18,342 nucleotides of DNA from Alistipes sp. GTDB taxonomy: Bacteria; Bacteroidota; Bacteroidia; Bacteroidales; Rikenellaceae. The notes under the pieces are model-generated. The model saw nothing but the letters and a program-made list of their open reading frames with translations. It ran no database searches and had not been told where the DNA came from. The stretch covers positions 1-18,342 of the forward strand of contig JAFYRB010000080.1 of NCBI GenBank assembly GCA_017559615.1, read 5' to 3'. Positions within the stretch are counted from its first letter, which is position 1; every line of letters begins with the position of its first letter. The position numbers and the translations under genes were made by a program. Shown here one piece after another: positions 1 through 6,819 of the stretch.

Positions 1-49
1 GGGTAGTGAGCGCAAGCTCGTGCAAGTTCGAGTCTTGTCCTGGGCACCA
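1..49 (+). tRNA. 3' part of a class II tRNA, probably tRNA-Leu (5' half and anticodon outside the window)
   Basis: The visible part holds the end of the anticodon stem, a long variable arm (GAG-CGCAA-CTC type hairpin near 8-19), and a T-arm GCAAG-TTCGAGT-CTTGT whose loop fits the TTCRANY consensus. The 3' acceptor strand CCTGGGC, discriminator A and an encoded CCA end at 49. The long variable arm restricts it to Leu, Ser or Tyr. The acceptor strand implies a 5' strand near GCCCAGG, which suits Leu. The anticodon is not in the window, so the isotype is inference. Confidence 0.85.
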
Positions 50-50
50 A

Positions 51-77
51 AACGGAAGAGCAATCTTCCGTTTTTTT
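51..77 (+). terminator. Intrinsic terminator of the tRNA
   Basis: A perfect 9-bp stem, AACGGAAGA / TCTTCCGTT (51-59 and 64-72), with a GCAA tetraloop is followed by a T run (71-77). It starts two bases after the CCA end, so it ends the tRNA transcript. Confidence 0.9.
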
Positions 78-145
78 GTATCTATACGTTTGCGGTGGGG
101 TAGTCGGAGTGTTGGCTATAAACGTCGACGGATACCTATAAAAAG

Positions 146-179
146 AGAGTGGCGTTCGGCCGTTGCCGAGCGCCACTCT
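146..179 (-). terminator. Terminator of the repeat lipoprotein gene (bidirectional hairpin)
   Basis: A 15-bp stem with one G-U pair (146-160 with 165-179) and a CGTT loop lies about 20 nt past the stop codon of the minus-strand lipoprotein gene. On the minus strand it is followed by a short U-rich tract, the complement of A at 141-144. On the plus strand it is followed by TTTGTTGTTT, so it may also stop plus-strand read-through from the tRNA. The 78-145 stretch in between holds no supported gene. Confidence 0.8.
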
Positions 180-199
180 TTGTTGTTTCGCCTCTGCGA

Positions 200-2506
200 T
201 TAGAAGCGGAAGCTCTGAATAGCACCAACCTTTACAAGGTCTGAAGCTACAGCCTGAAGAGGCTCAACCTCGTGGTAGGTAACCACACCAGCACGTGGCG
301 CGCCAACCTCCTGGCTCCAGATGCACTCCATTGTAGGCTCTGCAACCTCTGCGATAACCATAGACTTTGCTACAGCCTGTGCCGAGGCGTTGTTCACAGC
401 CTCTACATATCCGCGCAACTCCTCGATATCACCAGCCGATACAGGTGTAACACCCATACGAGCAACCTTAGCCTCGTGACCGTTCTGGTCCTGTGCGTAA
501 GCCACTACGGTCTGCTCCAAATCCCAATCAGCAACGAAGAAGTGGTAAGGCACCTCAAGGCTTGAGAGCTGCTGCCAGTAGCCACGGAACTCCGAGATGA
601 TGTAGCGGTCCGAGAGTGCTGCAACGTCGGCATATGGGTCTGTTGAGAGTGCAGCAAAAGCTGCTGTTGCGTTCTCAATGCTGTTCAACTTAACGGCTAC
701 GATAGGACGGCCAGCGGTCAAGCTCTTATCGCCGAAGATAGTACCTGCCTCGTGCTCACCGTTGTAAACACCAAGAAGCTCAAGCTCTGGAGTAACGGAA
801 CCGATGTTTGTTGTAGTTGCAATAACCTCGCTATATACGCAGCGTGCGAATCTACGTGTCTCGGCGTCGATAGCCAATACGTAGCCGATATAGTCGCGGT
901 TAGGCTCAAGGTTAGCAACGTAGTACTTACCATCGCCATTGCGGTAGTAGTTGTAGAGCTTCTCCTCCAAAGCCTCCCAGAATGTAAGGCTTGGGCTCTG
1001 GCCCTCCATAGTCATCTGCACGAGCTGTGCGAGAAGTGAGCTTGAAGCGTCGAGGGCTGCCTGTGGGTCGAAGTTATCAGCGTATGCGATACCTGGCTGG
1101 TAGTAGATAGTTGGGTCATCGGCCTTAATCTCAAGGTTGAAGTCATAAGGACCAACCTCCGAAGCTGTGATTGTGAAGTTCGCAGTCATAGGATCGCCCT
1201 GCTCCGCAGTCATAAACGATACGTATACAGGAGCCGAGGTGATAGTACCAGGGTTGGTGTCATACTCGCCAGTCTCCTCGTTGATAATTGTGCCGTATGT
1301 TGGGTTAGGCTCAAAGCTGAACGCCACGATGAAGTACTCTGTCTCAGCGATGTTCAACTCCACCTTATTCTCGCCTGTGAGGTCAGTAACACCAGTTACA
1401 GGGTCGCGATGCTTAAGCTCGGTGTAGTTCTCCCAGTAGTAGATATACTCCGTAACGGCAGCATTAGCGATATCAATAGGCTTCATACTCTTCTTCTGGC
1501 TGTCGATATAGCCGATGTAGTAATAGTAGTTAGCGTTAAGGTCCGAAGGTGTGATGCGTACCTCGGCAGAGTAGTGACCGATGTTGAATACGTCGATGTC
1601 AAAAGTAAGTGCGCTCTCGGCAGCCTCGCCAGAGTTGTAACGCAACTCCTTCAATGCAGATGTTACAACCGCAGCACCATTGGTGTAGTCTACCGCAGCA
1701 GCGAATGTCACATACTTTGTCTTAGGCTGAAGGCCAGAGTCGTTAAGCGTACGCATACCCTTGTGGAAGAGCTTAATGCCAATCTCCTCCTCAGAGAGGT
1801 TCTGCTCCTTGAGTGTTGTAATCTCGGTGTTGAGGTAGTTCTGGAAGTACTCCTCCTTTGTCCAGCCATACTCGCCGTCGGCAGATGTGTAGGTCTGATA
1901 CTCCTCAACAGGCATATTGATAAGGTGCCACAACTGGTTGCTATCCGAAGGCTTTACGGTGATAGCTACGGTTGTGAGGTTTACGTTAGCCTTAAGCTCG
2001 AATGTGCAAGTTGAAGGGGTAACCTTATGCTCCTCGGTCTCGAAGAGGTGCTTATACAACTCCGAAGTTGTAGCAAAGTTATTTGCTGCATCTACACCGA
2101 ATACCAAAAGGTAGTACTTTGTAGCAACGTTGAGGTTCTCAATGCAGTGATTCTCAAGCACACCACGCTTAACCTTCTCTGCCAAGTAAGCCTCGAAAGT
2201 TGTGCCGTTAGCCTCGGCGTAGCTTCTCACGTCGTTGTAAATCTTAACGATAACCTCGGCGTTAGAGTCGTAAGACTCTACGGTCTTCGCATCGAGAATA
2301 ACTACCAAGTAGTCCGCCTCGAGGTTCGAAGGTGTGATGTTGAACGTAGCATCGTTCTTTGAAACACTTACAGTCTCCACCTCGAAGGTTAGCTCCTCGG
2401 GAGTAGGAGGTACTGGCTCTGGCTGTGGCTCTGGCTTATCCTCGCAAGCCACAAACGTAAACGTAATGGCCATCATAGCGACCATTAACCATTTGAATGT
2501 TCTCAT
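200..2506 (-). CDS. Large repeat-containing lipoprotein with Ig/FN3-like units, function unknown
   Basis: This 768-residue protein has a lipoprotein signal with lipobox FVAC, so the lipidated Cys is residue 21. A CEDKPEPQPEP-type acidic and Pro-rich linker follows, loosely like Bacteroidota surface-export signals. The rest consists of about four tandem units of 120-135 residues, near 39-157, 163-290, 299-435 and 438-566, plus a divergent C-terminal unit near 573-690. Each unit opens with a beta-type pattern (F.i ... a.v.I.PSD ... yy) and closes with another (L...t.Y.v.fa.D), with a Glu/Tyr-rich helical stretch between them. The family is unnamed here; Ig-like or fibronectin III-like folding is inferred from the beta pattern. 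I see no catalytic motif and no type IX secretion C-terminal domain. It is transcribed alone from a good promoter. Likely role: an outer-membrane, probably surface, structural or binding lipoprotein. Confidence 0.85.
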   Translation of the reverse strand: MRTFKWLMVAMMAITFTFVACEDKPEPQPEPVPPTPEELTFEVETVSVSKNDATFNITPSNLEADYLVVILDAKTVESYDSNAEVIVKIYNDVRSYAEANGTTFEAYLAEKVKRGVLENHCIENLNVATKYYLLVFGVDAANNFATTSELYKHLFETEEHKVTPSTCTFELKANVNLTTVAITVKPSDSNQLWHLINMPVEEYQTYTSADGEYGWTKEEYFQNYLNTEITTLKEQNLSEEEIGIKLFHKGMRTLNDSGLQPKTKYVTFAAAVDYTNGAAVVTSALKELRYNSGEAAESALTFDIDVFNIGHYSAEVRITPSDLNANYYYYIGYIDSQKKSMKPIDIANAAVTEYIYYWENYTELKHRDPVTGVTDLTGENKVELNIAETEYFIVAFSFEPNPTYGTIINEETGEYDTNPGTITSAPVYVSFMTAEQGDPMTANFTITASEVGPYDFNLEIKADDPTIYYQPGIAYADNFDPQAALDASSSLLAQLVQMTMEGQSPSLTFWEALEEKLYNYYRNGDGKYYVANLEPNRDYIGYVLAIDAETRRFARCVYSEVIATTTNIGSVTPELELLGVYNGEHEAGTIFGDKSLTAGRPIVAVKLNSIENATAAFAALSTDPYADVAALSDRYIISEFRGYWQQLSSLEVPYHFFVADWDLEQTVVAYAQDQNGHEAKVARMGVTPVSAGDIEELRGYVEAVNNASAQAVAKSMVIAEVAEPTMECIWSQEVGAPRAGVVTYHEVEPLQAVASDLVKVGAIQSFRF

Positions 2507-2580
2507 AGATTGATAGTTTAAAATTAGTATTTAGTTTACTTTTTGTCTATGTTTTTCGCTTTGGACAAATTTCTCCGATA

Positions 2581-2611
2581 CAAATGTACGATATTTTATC
2601 GTAGTATCAAA
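2581..2611 (-). promoter_or_regulatory. Bacteroidota-type promoter of the repeat lipoprotein gene
   Basis: On the minus strand TACATTTG (2588-2581) matches the -7 consensus TAnnTTTG. TTTG (2611-2608) lies 19 bp upstream at the -33 position, so both elements and their spacing fit the Bacteroidota sigma-70 type. Transcription would start near 2574, giving a leader of about 68 nt that is AT-rich and has no clear Shine-Dalgarno sequence. Confidence 0.8.
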
Positions 2612-2622
2612 AAGTAGTGCAT

Positions 2623-2659
2623 AAAAAATGCCCCGAAAGGTATATTTCCCTTCGGGGCA
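2623..2659 (-). terminator. Intrinsic terminator downstream of gcvH
   Basis: A 12-bp stem with one G-U pair (TGCCCCGAAGGG at 2659-2648 with CCTTTCGGGGCA at 2640-2629, minus strand) and a 7-nt loop is followed by six U. It sits about 30 nt past the gcvH stop and just before the next promoter, so it insulates the lipoprotein gene from gcvH. Confidence 0.9.
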
Positions 2660-2688
2660 GTAGGTCTGCGACCACTTCTCTTTATGAA

Positions 2689-3069
2689 TTATCCGATGAG
2701 TGCCTCGTATGCAGCAGCATCCAAAAGCTCCTCAACCTCAGCAGGGTTAGACATCTTAATCTTAACCAACCAACCCTCGCCATATGGATCCTTGTTTACG
2801 AGTGAAGAGTCAGCCTCAACAGCCTCGTTGAACTCGATAACCTCGCCGCTTACTGGAGAGAAAGCGTCAGATACAGTCTTAACAGCCTCGATAGAGCCGA
2901 ATACCTCGTTAGCCTCGATGTTCTCACCTACGGTAGGAACGTCAACGAAAACGATGTCACCAAGCTGTGACTGAGCGTAGTCAGTAATACCGATAACGGC
3001 AACATCACCCTCTACACGGCACCACTCGTGGTCGTTAGAGTACTTCAAATTAGCAGGTACATTAGCCAT
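2689..3069 (-). CDS. gcvH: Glycine cleavage system H protein
   Basis: This 126-residue protein is the usual length for the family and colinear with it. GcvH is the lipoylated shuttle that carries the aminomethyl group from the P-protein to the T-protein and is reoxidised by the L-protein; it acts in the cytosol. The start matches the family (LKYSNDHEW near 8-16). GITDYAQSQLGDIVFVDVP (27-45) and the lipoylation site GSIEAVKTVSD follow, with the modified lysine at K64. The C-terminal PYGEGWLVKI (95-104) is also typical. No gcvP or gcvT is adjacent, so the system is dispersed. Its upstream neighbour is a biotin-protein ligase, a relative of lipoate ligases; a functional link is not shown. Confidence 0.97.
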   Translation of the reverse strand: MANVPANLKYSNDHEWCRVEGDVAVIGITDYAQSQLGDIVFVDVPTVGENIEANEVFGSIEAVKTVSDAFSPVSGEVIEFNEAVEADSSLVNKDPYGEGWLVKIKMSNPAEVEELLDAAAYEALIG

Positions 3070-3122
3070 AGTAATTCTTTGTATTAAGTAGTTATTGTTT
3101 AGTTGTCATAGTTTTGCAACTA

Positions 3123-3153
3123 CAAATATAGATATTTTTTTGCGGTAATGAAA
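3123..3153 (-). promoter_or_regulatory. Probable gcvH promoter
   Basis: On the minus strand TATATTTG (3130-3123) fits the -7 consensus TAnnTTTG. TTTC (3153-3150) lies 19 bp upstream and is one base off the -33 TTTG. The start would be near 3116, with a leader of about 47 nt. The perfect palindrome at 3149-3162 overlaps the -33 side. Confidence 0.6.
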
Positions 3154-3171
3154 AATTTTTCACGTTTTTTT

Positions 3172-3906
3172 TCATTTTTGCCCCTTATGTGGCAGTACAA
3201 ACTCCACCTCCTTGAAGGCATATTCACCTATCGTGCCATCCGTGTGTTGGAGGATTAGGTGTCCCGAAGGACGCACGCCGCGTATCGTAGCTCGGAAATG
3301 TTCGCCCGTAGGGTAGGCGTAGGTATGCTCCTCCAAGAGGTGATACATCGTCGCGATGTAACGCTCCTCGATAGCCTCCTTATCGCCATTTTCAAGCGCT
3401 GTGTATAGGTTGTTAAGCGCTGATACAAAGTGTGTTAATACCTCCTCGCGGTTGAATGTCGTGCCGCGCTCCAGAGCCATAGACGTAGGGTTTGGAATCT
3501 CGGCGGGGAACTCTCGCTGGTTGATGTTCAGGCCGATGCCCACGATGGTGCGCGCGATGCTCTCACCCGAGAGTGAATGCTCTATCAATACCCCCGCAAT
3601 TTTATTATCCTTGGCATATATATCGTTTGTCCACTTTATGCGACACTCAATGCCGAAGTGGGCAAGCGTATCGACCAGTGCAAGGGCAACAATCTCCGAG
3701 AGTCGAAACTGCTCGATAATAGGTAAGAATGAGGGAGTTAGCACGACGGAGAAGGTGATGTTCTCGCCCTCGGTGCTATGCCACGAGTGGCCTCGTTGTC
3801 CACGTCCCGAGGTTTGATGCTCCGCCCAGATAACATCCATATGATGATATTGTGGCTCGCGGGCGAGGTCGTTTGTCGATGAAGTGATATCTATATGATA
3901 AATCAT
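3172..3906 (-). CDS. birA: Biotin--[acetyl-CoA-carboxylase] ligase, catalytic form without a DNA-binding domain
   Basis: It activates biotin to biotinyl-AMP and attaches it to the biotin carrier lysine of carboxylases in the cytosol. From the chosen start it has 244 residues. It holds STND (10-13), the biotinyl-AMP loop GRGQRG (34-39), KWTNDI (91-96) and KIAGVLIE (102-109) with the expected catalytic lysine K102. A small C-terminal SH3-like part follows. The N-terminal winged helix of E. coli BirA is absent, so it should be an enzyme only, not a repressor. An in-frame ATG lies 13 codons upstream at 3945, but a TATCTTTG promoter element (3931-3924) lies between the two ATGs and family similarity begins at MIYHID, so I place the start at 3906. 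It may be co-transcribed with gcvH. Confidence 0.93.
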   Translation of the reverse strand: MIYHIDITSSTNDLAREPQYHHMDVIWAEHQTSGRGQRGHSWHSTEGENITFSVVLTPSFLPIIEQFRLSEIVALALVDTLAHFGIECRIKWTNDIYAKDNKIAGVLIEHSLSGESIARTIVGIGLNINQREFPAEIPNPTSMALERGTTFNREEVLTHFVSALNNLYTALENGDKEAIEERYIATMYHLLEEHTYAYPTGEHFRATIRGVRPSGHLILQHTDGTIGEYAFKEVEFVLPHKGQK

Positions 3907-3923
3907 AGCGCGAATATTTTGCC

Positions 3924-3931
3924 CAAAGATA
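3924..3931 (-). promoter_or_regulatory. Likely -7 element for the biotin ligase gene
   Basis: TATCTTTG on the minus strand matches TAnnTTTG, 17 nt before the chosen ATG. No clear -33 TTTG is found at the expected spacing. It supports the shorter start of the ligase. Confidence 0.5.
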
Positions 3932-3952
3932 TGAAAAATCCTCAAAAATGAC

Positions 3953-3960
3953 TAACTTTG
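3953..3960 (+). promoter_or_regulatory. Likely -7 element for the five-gene plus-strand operon
   Basis: TAACTTTG on the plus strand matches TAnnTTTG. Transcription would start near 3966, about 17 nt before the ATG at 3983. It lies back to back with the ligase promoter in a 76-bp divergent intergenic region. The -33 element is not evident. Confidence 0.55.
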
Positions 3961-3982
3961 CAAGGTTATATATGATATAAGT

Positions 3983-4798
3983 ATGAGAATGTTTCGAGAT
4001 ATATCTTCGATGGTGGCCCTTGTAGCGCTTATGATGGTGGCGTGTGGCGGTGCGCCATCTACGGCAAAGGTCGATGACAGTAACGATAATCGTACGGAGG
4101 TTACTCTCGCCCAGGAGTACACCTATCGTGTTGTTGCGGAGTATCCCCACTCGTCGCGTAGCTACACCCAAGGTTTGGAGTATGTGGATGGCGTAATGTG
4201 GGAGGGTACAGGACAGTATGGCCGCTCGCACCTTCAGCGCATAGACCTTGCGTCGGGTAGGGTAGATGTCGTTGCGTCGCTACCTAACGATGAGTTTGGC
4301 GAGGGTATAACACACTTCCGTGGCGAGATTTATCAGCTTACGTGGGAGTCGCATAAGGCCTATGTCTACGATGCGAAGGGAGCGCCTCTGCGCGAGATAA
4401 AGTATCGTGGCGAGGGCTGGGGTATTACCACCGATGGCCAGAGGCTGTATATGTCGGATGGCACCTCGACAATACGTGTTGTAAACCCCGAGGATTTCGC
4501 TACCAATGGCTCTATCTGTGTTACGTTGGATGGCCGTCCACTCGATATGCTTAATGAGTTGGAGTGGGTTAATGGTCATATCTGGGCAAATGTCTACCTT
4601 ACGGATGCTATCGTGGAGATAGACCCTAAGACGGGCGTTGTGGTGGGATATGTCGACCTCCCTGCGTTACGTAGTCTGTTGACGGATAACCCCGAGGCCG
4701 AGGCTTTCAATGGCGTAGCCTATAACCCTCAGTCGGGACACTTCTACGTTACGGGTAAGGATTGGAACAAACTATTCGAGATTGAAATTATAAAGTAG
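3983..4798 (+). CDS. Glutaminyl-peptide cyclotransferase, beta-propeller (plant/bacterial) type, lipoprotein
   Basis: This enzyme cyclises an N-terminal Gln to pyroglutamate. It has 271 residues and a lipoprotein signal with lipobox MVAC (Cys21), placing it in the periplasm on a membrane. The Glu_cyclase_2 beta-propeller motifs appear in order: YTQGLEY (61-67), YGRS (79-82), FGEGIT (105-110), GEGWGI (143-148), MSDGT (157-161), LNELEW (190-195), IWANVY (200-205), NGVAYN (243-248) and TGKDW (257-261). This is not the zinc-dependent animal-type cyclase known from some oral Bacteroidales. It fits the Bacteroidota Q-rule, by which signal peptidase I products often begin with Gln; two exported proteins in this window do so. 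First gene of a tight operon; 6 nt separate it from the next. Confidence 0.93.
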   Translation: MRMFRDISSMVALVALMMVACGGAPSTAKVDDSNDNRTEVTLAQEYTYRVVAEYPHSSRSYTQGLEYVDGVMWEGTGQYGRSHLQRIDLASGRVDVVASLPNDEFGEGITHFRGEIYQLTWESHKAYVYDAKGAPLREIKYRGEGWGITTDGQRLYMSDGTSTIRVVNPEDFATNGSICVTLDGRPLDMLNELEWVNGHIWANVYLTDAIVEIDPKTGVVVGYVDLPALRSLLTDNPEAEAFNGVAYNPQSGHFYVTGKDWNKLFEIEIIK

Positions 4799-4804
4799 CA
4801 ATAT

Positions 4805-5701
4805 ATGGCAAATGTTAAGGAGCGCATCGGGGAGATTCTCGAGCGCCATATCATAGTTAAGGATTCGGCAATTGGCACAACGCTTACGGGCGCACGTCGC
4901 GATATTCTTCCCGAGATGGTCGCTATCTCGGAGCCACAGAGGGTTGTGGAGATGTATCGCGCCTCTATCAAGGCGGGTGCTACGTTGCTAACTACCAATA
5001 CCTTCCTCAGTGACCCGCTGTCGCTACGCTCTTGTGGCGTGGAGGTTACCACCGAGGAGGTTGTGGCGGCTACAATGGCTGCTATCAACGAGACGCGTAA
5101 GGAGTGTGAGAAGGAGATTTTCGTGATGGGCTCCATTGGCCCTTCAACACGTAATATCTCGCTTGCCGTAGACCTTACCGAGGAGGAACTTCGTGAGTCG
5201 TATCGCCGTCTTATCGTGGCTCTCGACAAGGAGGGTGTTGATATCTTCCTTATCGAAAGCATCACCGATGTGCGTAATGCGGAGATTGCCGCAGAGGTAT
5301 GCCGCGAGGTGGCTGCGGAGCGCCCTATTATCTTCTCTGCTACGTTGTCGAAGATTGGAGGCCTGCTCTCGTCGGGTCGCTCGGTAGAGAAGTATGTCGA
5401 GGATGTTGCGAAGTTCGAGCCTCTGGCTATCGGCTTCAACTGCTCGTATGGTGTTAAGAATGTGGTAGATAACCTCGAACTCTTGACTCGCTATACGTCG
5501 CTTCCAACGTACGTCGCCCCATCGGCAGGTATCCCTGATGCGAAGGGTAAGTATCCCGAGACGGTGAAGAAACATACCGAGACACTACGTGCGGCTGCCG
5601 AGCGAGGTCTGTTGAGTATCGTCGGCGGTTGCTGTGGCACTACGGCGGAGTACACACGTAGCATCGCGCAGATGGCACGCCACTATAAACCTCGCAAATA
5701 G
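4805..5701 (+). CDS. Stand-alone homocysteine S-methyltransferase domain protein (MetH N-terminal module type)
   Basis: It has 298 residues and is a complete (beta/alpha)8 homocysteine methyltransferase domain. Visible landmarks are DSAIGTTL (20-27), TNTF (64-67), GSIGP (109-113), LIES (149-152) and the zinc ligands: Cys213 in GFNCSYG and Cys276-Cys277 in GGCCGTT. The reaction is methyl transfer to homocysteine giving methionine. The donor is unknown: the folate, cobalamin and activation domains of full MetH are absent, so it either uses S-methylmethionine or works with a separate corrinoid protein. YPETVKKHTE (250-259) resembles the MetH version of the domain. It lies 6 nt from both neighbours and is clearly co-transcribed. 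Family certain; methyl donor uncertain. Confidence 0.88.
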   Translation: MANVKERIGEILERHIIVKDSAIGTTLTGARRDILPEMVAISEPQRVVEMYRASIKAGATLLTTNTFLSDPLSLRSCGVEVTTEEVVAATMAAINETRKECEKEIFVMGSIGPSTRNISLAVDLTEEELRESYRRLIVALDKEGVDIFLIESITDVRNAEIAAEVCREVAAERPIIFSATLSKIGGLLSSGRSVEKYVEDVAKFEPLAIGFNCSYGVKNVVDNLELLTRYTSLPTYVAPSAGIPDAKGKYPETVKKHTETLRAAAERGLLSIVGGCCGTTAEYTRSIAQMARHYKPRK

Positions 5702-5707
5702 CGGATT

Positions 5708-6814
5708 ATGAATAGCATAGAATTTCGTAGACATATCCACCAGCATCCCGAACTATCGTTCCAGGAGCATAAGACGCAGGCCTTTATCCTCTCGGCTCTC
5801 GAGAAGGAGGGTATTGCGTGTCGCGCGATTGCGGGTACGGGAGTCTTGGCAAAGGTCGAGGGTGCGAAGGGTAACCTGAAGCGTGCCGTTGTGCTTCGTG
5901 CCGACATCGACGCACTCCCTATCGAGGAACAGAATGAGGTGGAGTATCGCTCACAGCATAAGGGTGTTATGCACGCCTGTGGCCACGATATGCACGCTGC
6001 AATGCTCTATGGGGTGTTGAGCCGCCTAAATCGTGAGCGCAATTTTGAGGGTACGTTATTCGCAATCTTCCAGCCTGGTGAGGAGCTAAACCCTGGCGGC
6101 GCTTCGTTGGTGTTGCAGGAGAATCCCTTTGAGGGCTATGATGTTGCGGCGGTTATAGGTCAGCACGTTGATGCTCGCCTTGGCGTTGGCGAGGTTGGCA
6201 TCTGCCCTGGAGTCTTTATGGCGTCGAACGATGAGTTACGCTTCTATGTCAGTGGTCGTGGTGGTCACGCAGCACGTAGGGCGGATATAAACGATACGGT
6301 TACGGCGATGGCAGATATGGTGGTACGCACCACATCGCTCAATAACCCTGATTCGGTGGTCTCCATAGGTAAGGTCATTGCCGAGGGTGCTACGAATGTC
6401 ATACCTTCGGAGGTCTATGCCGAGGGTACTATGCGCACCTTTGCCCGCGAGGAGAGGGAGCGTATCTACTCGCTCTTGGATGCTAATGCCCGCGCGGTGG
6501 AGCAGAAGTATGGCGTTGAGGTAAGGGTAGATATCAGCCGTGGCTATCCAAGCGTTAATAATGATATTATGCTCGCCTATGAGGCTATGATTGTGGCACA
6601 GGACGAGGGCGTTGTGATAAAGGAGATGGGACGTATCCCTATGGCCGAGGATTTCGGTTACTATACGGAGCGTTACCCTTCGTTGTTCTATCGTCTCGGT
6701 GTTGGTGAGGCCTCGGGAGGTTCGCACACGGCGACATTCCTGCCCGACGAGCGAGCTATGGAGTATGGAGAGAGGATGATGTGGCGTATGGCGTTGCACA
6801 TCTTGAATAAGTAG
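5708..6814 (+). CDS. M20 family metallopeptidase / amidohydrolase (N-acyl amino acid hydrolase type)
   Basis: This 368-residue protein is typical in length for the cytosolic IAA-amino acid hydrolase / hippurate hydrolase branch of M20. It opens with RRHIHQHPELSFQEH (7-21). The metal site is visible: HACGHDMH (89-96) with Cys91 and His93, PGEE (123-126), QHVDA (152-156) and the C-terminal GGSHTATF (337-344) with His340. The dimerisation lid carries SGRGGHAA (182-189). Such enzymes hydrolyse N-acyl or N-acetyl amino acids, releasing the free amino acid. The exact substrate cannot be read from the sequence; N-acetyldiaminopimelate or N-acyl amino acids are both possible. There is no signal peptide. 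It starts 6 nt after the methyltransferase gene. Confidence 0.92.
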   Translation: MNSIEFRRHIHQHPELSFQEHKTQAFILSALEKEGIACRAIAGTGVLAKVEGAKGNLKRAVVLRADIDALPIEEQNEVEYRSQHKGVMHACGHDMHAAMLYGVLSRLNRERNFEGTLFAIFQPGEELNPGGASLVLQENPFEGYDVAAVIGQHVDARLGVGEVGICPGVFMASNDELRFYVSGRGGHAARRADINDTVTAMADMVVRTTSLNNPDSVVSIGKVIAEGATNVIPSEVYAEGTMRTFAREERERIYSLLDANARAVEQKYGVEVRVDISRGYPSVNNDIMLAYEAMIVAQDEGVVIKEMGRIPMAEDFGYYTERYPSLFYRLGVGEASGGSHTATFLPDERAMEYGERMMWRMALHILNK

Positions 6815-6819
6815 AAGAA

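Noticed and set aside
6..203. 65-residue plus-strand open frame across the tRNA end and terminator
   Set aside because: It starts inside the tRNA and runs through two hairpins; no start context or protein-like composition.
1409..2014. 201-residue plus-strand open frame opposite the repeat lipoprotein
   Set aside because: It is antisense to a clearly coding gene with lipobox and repeats; the long frame is a by-product of that gene's codon bias.
1..2506. tRNA-adjacent genomic island or integration site
   Set aside because: No integrase, repeat of the tRNA 3' end or mobile gene is found downstream; the neighbouring genes are ordinary chromosomal ones.
2689..3906. Functional pairing of gcvH with the neighbouring ligase as a lipoate ligase
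   Set aside because: The ligase has the biotin-ligase signature GRGQRG with KWTNDI and a C-terminal domain, so it should act on biotin carrier proteins, not on GcvH.
3907..3945. Longer N-terminus (13 extra residues) for the biotin ligase
   Set aside because: A consensus -7 element lies between the two ATGs, and the family alignment begins at the downstream Met.
4744..5439. 231-residue minus-strand open frame opposite the homocysteine methyltransferase
   Set aside because: Low-complexity Ser/Arg/Thr-rich translation, antisense to a gene with intact zinc motifs.
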